Assembly: GCA_030150795.1 (NCBI GenBank)
Contig: JASLFF010000764.1
Coordinates: 1 to 5,691, forward strand
DNA length: 5,691 nucleotides
Direction: 5' to 3'
Source of the DNA: Terriglobales bacterium
GTDB taxonomy: Bacteria > Acidobacteriota > Terriglobia > Terriglobales > Gp1-AA117
A program made the translations under genes and the position numbers. Numbering within the stretch: position 1 is the first letter of the stretch; each line of letters opens with the position of its first letter. The notes below the pieces were generated by a model. It was given only the letters and a program-made list of their open reading frames with translations. It was not told where the DNA came from and ran no database searches. Below are positions 1-5,637 of the stretch, one piece after another.

Positions 1-945
1 GTGAGACACTGGAAAAAAATTGAACTGCTACTGCTGGTTGCACTGGCGACGGCTGAGCTTTTTGCCGCAGAAGGTGAACACGCAACGCTGATTCGCGAGG
101 AATCTCTTTCGAGTTCAGCCGGCGCGAATGCGCAGAAGATAGTGCAGGTGGACCGCGGCTCCGCGATTACGATCCTGGAGCGCAGCCAGGCTGACGGTCA
201 GCCGTGGGTAAAAATATCAATGGCAGCGGACCAGCAGGCGCAGGTAAGCCGGGAAGTAACTGGCTGGCTACCCGCCAAGTCGATCGTCACTGCTTCTACC
301 GCGAACGGCGACGCAATCATTTTTGGCCAAGCGGTGGATTCAGAACAGCAGGCGGAAGAGCGAGGCGGACGCAAAGGCGCAGACCAAGACGCGTTGCGCT
401 TATACTCGCGCGTGCCGGAACTATTTCCGGGCTCGCCGTTGGCGGCGGAAGCCATGTGGCGCTCAGCGGACATCCGATGGCAGTTGGCGAAGGCAGATTT
501 GTTGCGTTCAGGCAAACCGCTGGAAGAAAAATATCTGAACGAGGTCATCGCGAAGTTTCCGCAGTCGAAACAGGCGGAGCTGGCTGCGTATGACTTGCTT
601 GAGGGCCAGCTATGCGCTGAATGGCGCGGCTTGGCCGAGTGTCCCATAAAAGAGTCGGCGTTGTATGAGCAGTATGCGCATGAGCATCCGCAGTCACCCA
701 AGGCGGCGGAAGCTTTATACAACGCGGCGTGGCGGCAGGCCGCGCTTACAGATATCTACCGTATTAATAATGATCGCAGCAAAAGTGACGCGGCACGCCA
801 GAAGGGCATAGCGCTGGCGCAACAGATACAGAGCCAGCAACAAGACCAGGACTGGAAAATGCGGGCAACAGATTTAATCTACAAGCTGCAAAAGAAAATC
901 CCGGTCTATGGCGCGGACGTGGTGGAAACGGGAGAAACGAAATGA
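1..945 (+). CDS. Secreted SH3-like/TPR-like protein, first of a tandem paralog pair
   Basis: I do not recognise this 314-aa protein as a named family. It begins with a basic, hydrophobic signal peptide (about residues 1-23, cleavage likely near FAA/EGE), so it should be exported. Residues about 28-97 resemble an SH3-like (SH3b/SH3_3) fold: a beta-rich stretch with a probable fluctuating 'variable-loop' region and a closing GWLP at 88-91. A signature block follows (NGDAIIFG at 102-109, then AVDSEQQAEERGGR at 111-124). The rest is helical and TPR-like, with WRSADIRWQL at 143-152 and HPQSPKAAEAL at 229-239; in TPR-type tol-pal/BamD-like repeats, 'P.SP.A.EA' phrases are common. C205 and C214 are the only cysteines and could form a disulfide after export. 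The GTG start is the first base of the window, so its ribosome site cannot be seen and an upstream start is not excluded. It overlaps the next gene by 4 bp. The gene call is firm; the function is unknown. Confidence 0.85.
   Translation: MRHWKKIELLLLVALATAELFAAEGEHATLIREESLSSSAGANAQKIVQVDRGSAITILERSQADGQPWVKISMAADQQAQVSREVTGWLPAKSIVTASTANGDAIIFGQAVDSEQQAEERGGRKGADQDALRLYSRVPELFPGSPLAAEAMWRSADIRWQLAKADLLRSGKPLEEKYLNEVIAKFPQSKQAELAAYDLLEGQLCAEWRGLAECPIKESALYEQYAHEHPQSPKAAEALYNAAWRQAALTDIYRINNDRSKSDAARQKGIALAQQIQSQQQDQDWKMRATDLIYKLQKKIPVYGADVVETGETK
661..747 (+). repeat. Paralogous segment, copy 1 (tandem gene duplication)
   Basis: This is the best-conserved stretch between the two tandem SH3/TPR-like genes at DNA level. 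It pairs with 1638-1724 without gaps. By hand I count 69 of 87 identical bases, with many differences at third codon positions. It encodes the LYEQYAHEHPQSPK to NAAWRQAAL helix region. It reflects ancient duplication under protein-level constraint rather than a recent repeat. Confidence 0.6.
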
Positions 946-1922
946 AGCTGAGAACATGCGCGCTTCTGCTGGCTATTTCATTTTTCTCTTTGGTGATGCC
1001 GGCGCAGCAAAAGGAGCAAGGGACCATCATCAATGAAGTGCAGATGTATGTCTCACCGGACTTGAACTCGCAAAAGCTGGCGAAAGCGACGCGAGGAAGA
1101 GACGTTCCGCTGGTGATGGAGCGGACAAAGATCGGCGAACAAACCTGGGCGCATGTGCTGATTGTGGTGGACGTTAACCGTGACGCGGAAACTACGCGCC
1201 AGATCACAGGATGGGTGCCAAGCAATGTTGTGATCAGCACGGCTACGCCCAATGGCGACCAGATTATTTTTGGCGAAGCCGTGGATTCAGAAAACCAGGC
1301 AGAGCAGCGCGGCGGACGCAGACACGCGGCGGAAGATGCAATGCGGCTTTACTACCGGATCTACGATTACTGGCCCAATTCGCCGCTAGCGGGTGAAGGT
1401 TTGTGGCGCGCAGCCGACATCCGCTGGCAACTGGAAAAAGCCGACGTGCGCCTGCGGCCTTCGTCGCGTGAAATGAGTCCTGATCTGCGCACGCCTATCG
1501 ACGATGAGAACATGAAGCTGGTGATGAAGAAGTTTCCTCACACCAAGTTTGCCGATCTGGCGGCGTACAACATGATCGACAACAAGCTCTGCGGATCATG
1601 GAAGGGCGAGACCAAGTGTCCGGAGAAAGAGTCGGAGCTGTATGAAAAATATGCGCGCGAGCATCCGCAGTCGCCCAAAGTAGCGGAAGCGCTCTTTAAC
1701 GCCGCGTGGCGGCAGGCAGCGCTGGTGGAGATGTATGGCGCGCAGCATGATAAAGAACGCGACAAGGCGCGCAAGAAAGCCATGGATCTGGCGCAGGAAG
1801 TTGCGGCCAAAGCGCCGGCTGGCGATCCCAAGCTGATTGACTGGAAGCCGCGCGCCACGGAATTGATGTATGCTCTGCAACAAGGCATTCCCACCTACAC
1901 CCCTGAACCTGATCGCAAATAA
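942..1922 (+). CDS. Secreted SH3-like/TPR-like protein, second of a tandem paralog pair
   Basis: This 326-aa protein is a clear paralog of the gene just upstream. Both share GW.P, NGD.IIFG, AVDSE.QAE.RGGR, ADIRWQL, and EHPQSPK.AEAL.NAAWRQAAL, in the same order. The signal peptide is about residues 1-21 (cleavage likely after MPA). The SH3-like region spans about 27-100 and ends with GWVP at 90-93. The helical TPR-like part covers about 120-315. C217 and C226 sit in the same LC..W.G...CP context as the two cysteines of the paralog; the third, C6, lies in the signal peptide. Relative to its sister it has about 10 extra residues (around 170-190) between the ADIRWQL helix and the next KFP helix. 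The ATG lies inside the upstream stop as ATGA, and a GGGAG at 930-934 gives 7-nt spacing, so translational coupling is likely. uppP starts 12 bp after its stop. A cell-envelope scaffold or wall-binding role is inference; no catalytic motif is visible. Confidence 0.9.
   Translation: MKLRTCALLLAISFFSLVMPAQQKEQGTIINEVQMYVSPDLNSQKLAKATRGRDVPLVMERTKIGEQTWAHVLIVVDVNRDAETTRQITGWVPSNVVISTATPNGDQIIFGEAVDSENQAEQRGGRRHAAEDAMRLYYRIYDYWPNSPLAGEGLWRAADIRWQLEKADVRLRPSSREMSPDLRTPIDDENMKLVMKKFPHTKFADLAAYNMIDNKLCGSWKGETKCPEKESELYEKYAREHPQSPKVAEALFNAAWRQAALVEMYGAQHDKERDKARKKAMDLAQEVAAKAPAGDPKLIDWKPRATELMYALQQGIPTYTPEPDRK
1638..1724 (+). repeat. Paralogous segment, copy 2 (tandem gene duplication)
   Basis: This is the partner of 661-747, offset by 977 bp. 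It encodes the equivalent LYEKYAREHPQSPK to NAAWRQAAL helix region in the second paralog. The level of divergence argues against frequent gene conversion or a recent duplication. Confidence 0.6.
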
Positions 1923-1925
1923 CCC

Positions 1926-1937
1926 GGAGGAGTTTTG
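1926..1937 (+). promoter_or_regulatory. Ribosome binding site and TTG start of uppP
   Basis: GGAGG at 1926-1930 lies only 4 nt before a TTG at 1935-1937. The TTG places the conserved LGIVEGLTEFLP motif at residues 10-21, three residues earlier than in E. coli UppP (E17/E21 there, E14/E18 here). No other in-frame start upstream of this motif would keep it. The rare start and tight spacing may hold translation down or tie it to the upstream gene. Confidence 0.7.
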
Positions 1938-2909
1938 CACGACTATCTGCTCTCTTTATTTTTAGGCATTGTTGAAGGTCTTACAGAGTTTTTGCCGGTC
2001 AGCTCCACGGCGCACCTGCGCATCACAGAAGCGTTGCTGCACATCCATCTCGACGATCCGTTCTGGAAGATGTATTCCATCGTGATCCAACTGGGCGCAA
2101 TCCTCTGCCTGCCGATATATTTTCGCGCGCGGATTGCGCGGTTTCTGGAGTCGGTTCAATCGGCTTCGGTCACGTTGGGCCTTGTCTTGTTATTGTGGCT
2201 TCCGTACTGCCTGTTTTGTCTGCCGGAATGGCTTGCCGCTTTGAAACGCTCCGTCACAGGCCCTCGGTCGAACGATGACAAATCGTCCACGCTCACGCAT
2301 CCGCTTTCACTGGTGATGATCGCGTTTGTCTGTACCGCCGTGCCGTCATTGCTGCTGACCAAGCTGATTGGCAAGCACCTTGAAAGCCTTACCGTAATGG
2401 GCGTCTCGCTGCTCGTGGGCGGCGTGGTCATGTGGATCGTCGACGCTTATTTCGGCTCGCCGCGCACCGTGGGCCGCCACATGACGGAACGCATGGAAGA
2501 CGTTTCGCTCGTCCAGGCCATCTGGATCGGCATCTGCCAGGTTGCGTCGGCGGTTTTTCCGGGCACCTCGCGCTCCATGTCCACCATCGCTGCCGGACAA
2601 GTTGCTGGCATGTCTCGCACCTCCGCACTGGAATTTTCTTTCTTTCTCTCGATGCCAACCATGATCGCCGCCACCAGCTATGACCTGCTCAAAACCTTCC
2701 ATCCCAAGCACGGCGCTGAAGCCCTGGGCCGCATGCCCGCCGACGGCCATGAGTGGACCGTGCTCCTCATCGGCTTCGTGGTGTCATTCATCGTGGCCTT
2801 GGCCGTGGTGGCGTGGTTCATGAACTGGGTGAGACAAAGAGGGTTTACGCCATTCGCCATTTACCGGATCATCGTCGGCATCGCGGTGCTGTGGTTGATG
2901 CGCGGATAG
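1935..2909 (+). CDS. uppP: Undecaprenyl-diphosphatase (UppP/BacA family)
   Basis: UppP is an integral inner-membrane enzyme that removes one phosphate from undecaprenyl pyrophosphate. It thereby recycles the C55 lipid carrier for peptidoglycan and other surface polymers, and overexpression is classically linked to bacitracin resistance. Motif 1 is present as GIVEGLTEFLPVSSTAH at 11-27, with E14, E18 and H27 matching catalytic E17, E21 and H30 of E. coli. Motif 2 is present as FPGTSRSMST at 208-217, with R213. The family's EFSFFLSMP (233-241) and PFAIYRIIVG (306-315) segments also occur. There are about eight or nine hydrophobic segments. The protein is 324 aa, against the usual 265-285, mostly because of an extended region at about 80-125 that ends in a hydrophilic loop (ALKRSVTGPRSNDDKSS). 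SSTAH replaces the common SSTGH. All key residues remain, so it is probably active. It is the last gene of the three-gene run. Confidence 0.95.
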   Translation: MHDYLLSLFLGIVEGLTEFLPVSSTAHLRITEALLHIHLDDPFWKMYSIVIQLGAILCLPIYFRARIARFLESVQSASVTLGLVLLLWLPYCLFCLPEWLAALKRSVTGPRSNDDKSSTLTHPLSLVMIAFVCTAVPSLLLTKLIGKHLESLTVMGVSLLVGGVVMWIVDAYFGSPRTVGRHMTERMEDVSLVQAIWIGICQVASAVFPGTSRSMSTIAAGQVAGMSRTSALEFSFFLSMPTMIAATSYDLLKTFHPKHGAEALGRMPADGHEWTVLLIGFVVSFIVALAVVAWFMNWVRQRGFTPFAIYRIIVGIAVLWLMRG

Positions 2910-2925
2910 CAGCGCCCCAACATCA

Positions 2926-3014
2926 ATCAGCCCCCAGCTGATGGCCAACCAATATCGGCAAAAGATCGGCGCGCCGAAATTTCTTAAGCAACAAAGCGGA
3001 CGACCACGCGCTTT
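2926..3014. other. Convergent intergenic region with small inverted repeats (possible weak terminators)
   Basis: The 112-bp gap between the stops of uppP and the convergent barrel gene has three small hairpins. ATCAGC/GCTGAT is at 2926-2931 and 2937-2942, a 10-bp palindrome CGGCGCGCCG is at 2968-2977, and AAAGCG/CGCTTT is at 2993-2998 and 3009-3014. None has a strong following T-run. On the minus strand the palindrome is followed by ATCTTTT, and the last hairpin by TTGCTT. A leftward weak terminator is possible, but termination here may equally be Rho-dependent. Confidence 0.25.
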
Positions 3015-3021
3015 CCGCAAC

Positions 3022-3960
3022 CTATCTGCGAGTGAACCAGCGCAGTTGATACGTCACTCCAACGGACGTAAAGTTGCCGCCGACGCGCGTCACGGCCCCT
3101 TTGGAGTAACTCAGCTTCAGCGACTGCCCGTGCGTCAGCGGCAAAGCCAGCGTCGTACCCAGACGCGAATTCTGCTGCAGGTCATTCCCGCGGACTCCAT
3201 TCACATGCGTCCGTCCGCCGGTGTAGTAAGTTCCATCCAGGGCCAGCCAAAGTCCGGGACGAAACGTGTAACTGATGTGCGCCTGCACAGAGCCAATCGG
3301 CGCCTGCTCGCGCACCTGTCCGTGAAAGAAATTGGAGTTCTGCAGAAAGAACCAGCTGCCCGCGTCCAACTCCAGTAACCAGGAACGCATGCTGCGTGAA
3401 ATGCCAATCTCCGGTCTGAATGCCCAGCGGTTGGCGCCAATATTCACCAGCAGGTCAGGATCGTATTGGCCCAGCGGCACAGCAATGGTCACGTCCACGC
3501 CCACCACGGTCCTGGCTGCGTGCTGCTTGAACTCCTGCCGGGTCACCGCCGGCGAGCCCACAAGAAAATAGGACCACCGCACCCGGAGATCGCCCAGGCC
3601 TGAGCGATAGAGATGCGCTGGAACTCCATTCAGCAGGGCTTGCCCAGATCCCCAAACGTAGGGCATGCCGGCCGCGATGGAAGTCTGCCGCCCCAGCAGG
3701 CCAAACGAGTGGTAATAGCCAAGCGTGGCCGTGTTAAAGCTGGCTGAAGCATCGGTAACCGGCAGCGTCGGATCCAATATCACGTCTCCGCTGGTGCGCC
3801 CGTAAGAAACCACGGCAAAATTGGTGCCCACCGGCGCGGGAGAGAAGGACCGGGGTTCCAGGTCCTGTGCGCGGGCAACCACGCACAACAGCAACAGCCC
3901 TGCCGGGACGAGCTTTTTCGCCGCTTTCAAAAACTTTTGATCGCCGGCCCCTTCCGGCAA
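3022..3960 (-). CDS. Outer-membrane beta-barrel, MetA-pathway-of-phenol-degradation family (putative transporter)
   Basis: This 312-aa protein fits the PF13557-type family of predicted outer-membrane barrels named after a phenol-degradation cluster; its substrate is not known. Family hallmarks seen are LEPRSFSPAPVGTNF (34-48), DPTLPVTDA (63-71), YDPDLLVNIGANRWAFRPEIG (166-186), YTFRPGLWLALDGTYYTGGRTHVNG (231-255) and a closing YQLRWF at 304-309 followed by TRR. A signal peptide covers about residues 11-31, with cleavage after ARA. The start is uncertain. TTG at 3960 has GGAGG only 2 nt away, and no ATG or GTG lies in frame before the upstream stop. A second TTG at 3930 would give a tidier signal peptide (MKAAKKLVPAG) but has no clear ribosome site. 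The gene is convergent with uppP and divergent from the propeller gene, so it is probably transcribed alone. No phenol-catabolism gene lies nearby, so the family name should not be read as its function. Confidence 0.85.
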   Translation of the reverse strand: MPEGAGDQKFLKAAKKLVPAGLLLLCVVARAQDLEPRSFSPAPVGTNFAVVSYGRTSGDVILDPTLPVTDASASFNTATLGYYHSFGLLGRQTSIAAGMPYVWGSGQALLNGVPAHLYRSGLGDLRVRWSYFLVGSPAVTRQEFKQHAARTVVGVDVTIAVPLGQYDPDLLVNIGANRWAFRPEIGISRSMRSWLLELDAGSWFFLQNSNFFHGQVREQAPIGSVQAHISYTFRPGLWLALDGTYYTGGRTHVNGVRGNDLQQNSRLGTTLALPLTHGQSLKLSYSKGAVTRVGGNFTSVGVTYQLRWFTRR

Positions 3961-4087
3961 AGCCTCCGCTTGTAAGACGCAGAAATCCGAACTGGAGTCG
4001 CTTGCTGCTGATCCGGGTTAGCCAGTTTTGCATCGCCTTAACTCTCGACCTCTGGCTATTTTTCGGGTTGACGCTTTTAGTTTTTCT

Positions 4088-4129
4088 GGATCACCCGATT
4101 TCCCGACCATCGGATCATCCGATCCTGGT
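4088..4129. repeat. Degenerate 8-bp tandem repeat (ATCAYCCG-like units)
   Basis: Starting at 4090 the sequence can be read as 8-bp units: ATCACCCG, ATTTCCCG, ACCATCGG, ATCATCCG, ATCCTGGT. Two 12-bp near-copies, GGATCACCCGAT (4088-4099) and GGATCATCCGAT (4112-4123), differ at one base and are spaced exactly three units (24 bp) apart. It may be a decayed intergenic satellite or an array of binding sites. Short CCCGAT-type intergenic tandem repeats are something I associate with Acidobacteriota, which is recollection and not shown here. Confidence 0.5.
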
Positions 4130-4130
4130 C
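4105..4130. promoter_or_regulatory. Palindromic operator-like element
   Basis: ATCGGAT-C-ATCCGAT at 4109-4123 is a perfect 7-1-7 inverted repeat. It extends outward as GACC (4105-4108) and GGTC (4127-4130) with three unpaired bases (CCT) on the right. An overlapping CCGA-CCA-TCGG palindrome sits at 4103-4113. It lies about 115 bp upstream of the propeller start and about 150 bp upstream of the barrel start. That is a fair place for a dimeric regulator acting on both genes, but it could also be a by-product of the local tandem repeat. Confidence 0.35.
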
Positions 4131-4236
4131 GCCACATCGGTCATAGTGAAGCATAGAAAGACCGGCAGAAAAATTGGGCCACCCGCAAGCAGAGTTCCCG
4201 CATCACAAATCCAAGTTCCCCAAGAACGAGGGCCCA

Positions 4237-5565
4237 ATGCGCGCCAGCAAGATCCGCACGTCTCTTACCACTGTTCTGTTTTTCCTTGTCATCACCAGCT
4301 TCGCCGCCACAGGGCAGGCGCAAACCATCTCTCCACCACCCACGGACGCCGGATATCCGTTCTGGAAGCCGCCGTTTGATCCGGCAAAGATCACCCGCGG
4401 CAATGACGGCGCGGTCTGGTTCGCCGGACACAACGGCATCATTGGACGGCTCTCACTCACAGGAGCGCTCAAAACTTTTACCGTTGGACCACCAAACGAT
4501 CCCAATGCGGCAGGCTCGCTCTGGTCAATTTACTGGGGAACGGACAACGACGTCTGGTTCGGAACGTTTTCCGGAATTGTGGGCAGGCTCAATCCCAGCA
4601 CCGGCGTGGTTACCAACTTCCAACTGCCGGAGCATCCCGTGTTCGATATCACGCGCGGACCGGACGGCAATATGTGGGCGGTGGCGGGCACGTCGGTGTA
4701 CCGCATCTCCACAGCCGGAGCTTTCACGACGTTCTCGCTCGGAGGGCGGGACACCGGCTCGATGCTGCGTCCGGGCCCTGACGGCAACATGTGGATCATG
4801 GAGACGTTTGGCCGCCGCATCTTTCATATGAATACTGCGGGACGGATTCTGAACATCTTCACCCTCACTGAGCCGCACCAGCCCAGTTGCGGCTTGACCT
4901 GCGCCGGCATCACCGCCGGGCCTGACGGCAACATGTGGTTCACCCAAAACGAGCAGTTTCCCCAGATTGGCCGCATCACCATGGCGGGCCAGATCACGTA
5001 TTTTCCCATTCAAGGCACAGGCGCGGGAGATATCGCCTGGGTCCACGATGGCGGCATCTGGTTTGCTGATCCGCAGGGTCGCCACCTTGATCGCATCAGC
5101 CCGACGACGGGCGTGATCACCTATTTCGAACCGGTGGGCCAGGACCAGTTTGCCGCGCTATTCGCCATCTCCTCCGCTTCCGACGGCGATCTGTTTTTTA
5201 CGGCCCGAAAGTCTGACGCAACCGGCCTTGGCCCCGTTGTGGGAAAGGTCCCGCTCTGGCTGCCGGAACACGCTGTGGGAACCAATATTTATCCCACGCA
5301 CAGCAGATTGTTTTCCGGGTCGGTGGGCAGCTTTGCCGATTTTGAGACCATTAACGGCGGCTTCTTCAACGCCACCATTCACTGGGGCGATGGCGCGTCG
5401 TCAAAAGGCACGGTGACCCGCGTGTTTTCGGGCAGCCCAAATGAGTTTAAGGTCAGCGGCAGCCATACTTACGCGAAGAAGGGGAAGTTCACCGTAACCA
5501 TCAACGTCAGCGAACCCGGCGATCAATACAGTTTTAAAATGCAGGCGGTCGCAAGCGTCCAATAG
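4237..5565 (+). CDS. Secreted seven-bladed beta-propeller (Vgb-like) with C-terminal PKD-like domain
   Basis: The ATG at 4237 gives a 442-aa protein with a clear signal peptide (MRASKIRTSL to about residue 29, cleavage near GQAQ). GAGGG at 4228-4232 lies 4 nt upstream. An earlier in-frame TTG at 4174 would add 21 polar residues ahead of the signal peptide and is not favoured. Seven repeats of the type DG.[VIM]WF....GRI are seen, with the key Trp (Phe in the last) near residues 61, 107, 147, 186, 234, 275 and 320. The spacing is 39-48 residues, as expected for a closed seven-bladed propeller of the virginiamycin B lyase/NHL type. Residues about 345-442 form a PKD-like Ig domain with WGDG (383-386) and SHTYAKKGKFTVT (409-421). 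The WFTE acidic position of Vgb-like blades is occupied by an acidic residue only in blades 4 (WIME) and 6 (WFAD), so streptogramin lyase activity is doubtful. The role is probably extracellular binding, of glycan or protein; the ligand is unknown. Confidence 0.9.
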   Translation: MRASKIRTSLTTVLFFLVITSFAATGQAQTISPPPTDAGYPFWKPPFDPAKITRGNDGAVWFAGHNGIIGRLSLTGALKTFTVGPPNDPNAAGSLWSIYWGTDNDVWFGTFSGIVGRLNPSTGVVTNFQLPEHPVFDITRGPDGNMWAVAGTSVYRISTAGAFTTFSLGGRDTGSMLRPGPDGNMWIMETFGRRIFHMNTAGRILNIFTLTEPHQPSCGLTCAGITAGPDGNMWFTQNEQFPQIGRITMAGQITYFPIQGTGAGDIAWVHDGGIWFADPQGRHLDRISPTTGVITYFEPVGQDQFAALFAISSASDGDLFFTARKSDATGLGPVVGKVPLWLPEHAVGTNIYPTHSRLFSGSVGSFADFETINGGFFNATIHWGDGASSKGTVTRVFSGSPNEFKVSGSHTYAKKGKFTVTINVSEPGDQYSFKMQAVASVQ

Positions 5566-5582
5566 AGCGAGAGCAATGCTGC

Positions 5583-5614
5583 AAAAAAAAGCCCGCCTGT
5601 TTTCCGGCGGGCTT
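5583..5614. terminator. Bidirectional intrinsic terminator
   Basis: AAGCCCGCC (5589-5597), an 8-nt loop (TGTTTTCC), and GGCGGGCTT (5606-5614) form a 9-bp GC-rich stem. On the left it is preceded by A8 (5583-5590). Read leftward, the stem is followed by a run of eight T, a textbook intrinsic terminator for the convergent gene entering from the right. Read rightward, it is followed only by TTATGTT, so it is a weaker stop for the propeller gene, which ends 17 bp before the A-run. Confidence 0.9.
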
Positions 5615-5637
5615 ATGTTAACTATGGAGTAAACTAT

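Larger units (their letters stand above)
3961..4236. other. Divergent intergenic region
   Basis: This 276-bp stretch lies between two divergent genes and should hold both promoters. The AT-rich part is 4056-4088. A TTGACG at 4068-4073 resembles a -35 element for the rightward gene, but I find no good -10 at 15-18 bp spacing, so I do not call a promoter. The notable content is the repeat/palindrome cluster at 4088-4130. No credible small gene is visible. Confidence 0.6.

Noticed and set aside
198..722. Minus-strand open frame of 174 codons opposite the first gene
   Set aside because: It is antisense to a well-supported gene. The product is rich in Ser, Ala and Cys with no domain, as expected from a reversed GC-rich frame.
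2346..2750. Minus-strand open frame of 134 codons opposite uppP
   Set aside because: It overlaps conserved UppP motifs, and its His/Gly/Arg-rich composition is typical of shadow frames.
3734..4033. ATG-started minus frame (MQNWLTRISS) overlapping the barrel gene start, considered as its true N-terminus through a frameshift
   Set aside because: It would need a frameshift. Its sequence gives no signal peptide, and the barrel frame already contains its own signal peptide downstream.
4068..4095. Sigma-70 promoter with TTGACG as -35
   Set aside because: No acceptable -10 hexamer at 15-18 bp spacing.
4088..4130. CRISPR array
   Set aside because: The units are 8 bp and contiguous, without spacers; this is a tandem repeat or palindrome, not repeat-spacer structure.
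4174..4236. Upstream TTG start for the propeller gene
   Set aside because: It would place 21 polar residues (MGHPQAEFPHHKSKF...) before a good signal peptide. The ATG at 4237 with GAGGG upstream is better.
3867..4379. Plus-strand frame of 170 codons spanning the divergent region
   Set aside because: It begins antisense to the barrel's signal peptide and runs out of frame into the propeller gene; no domain or ribosome site.
4525..5085. Minus-strand frame of 186 codons opposite the propeller, with repeated 'PHVAVR' phrases
   Set aside because: The repeats are only the antisense image of the DGNMW blade motifs.
4237..5565. Streptogramin B lyase (vgb) resistance gene
   Set aside because: The fold matches, but the acidic motif positions are mostly replaced and a PKD-like domain is attached, so I did not assign the symbol or the resistance function.
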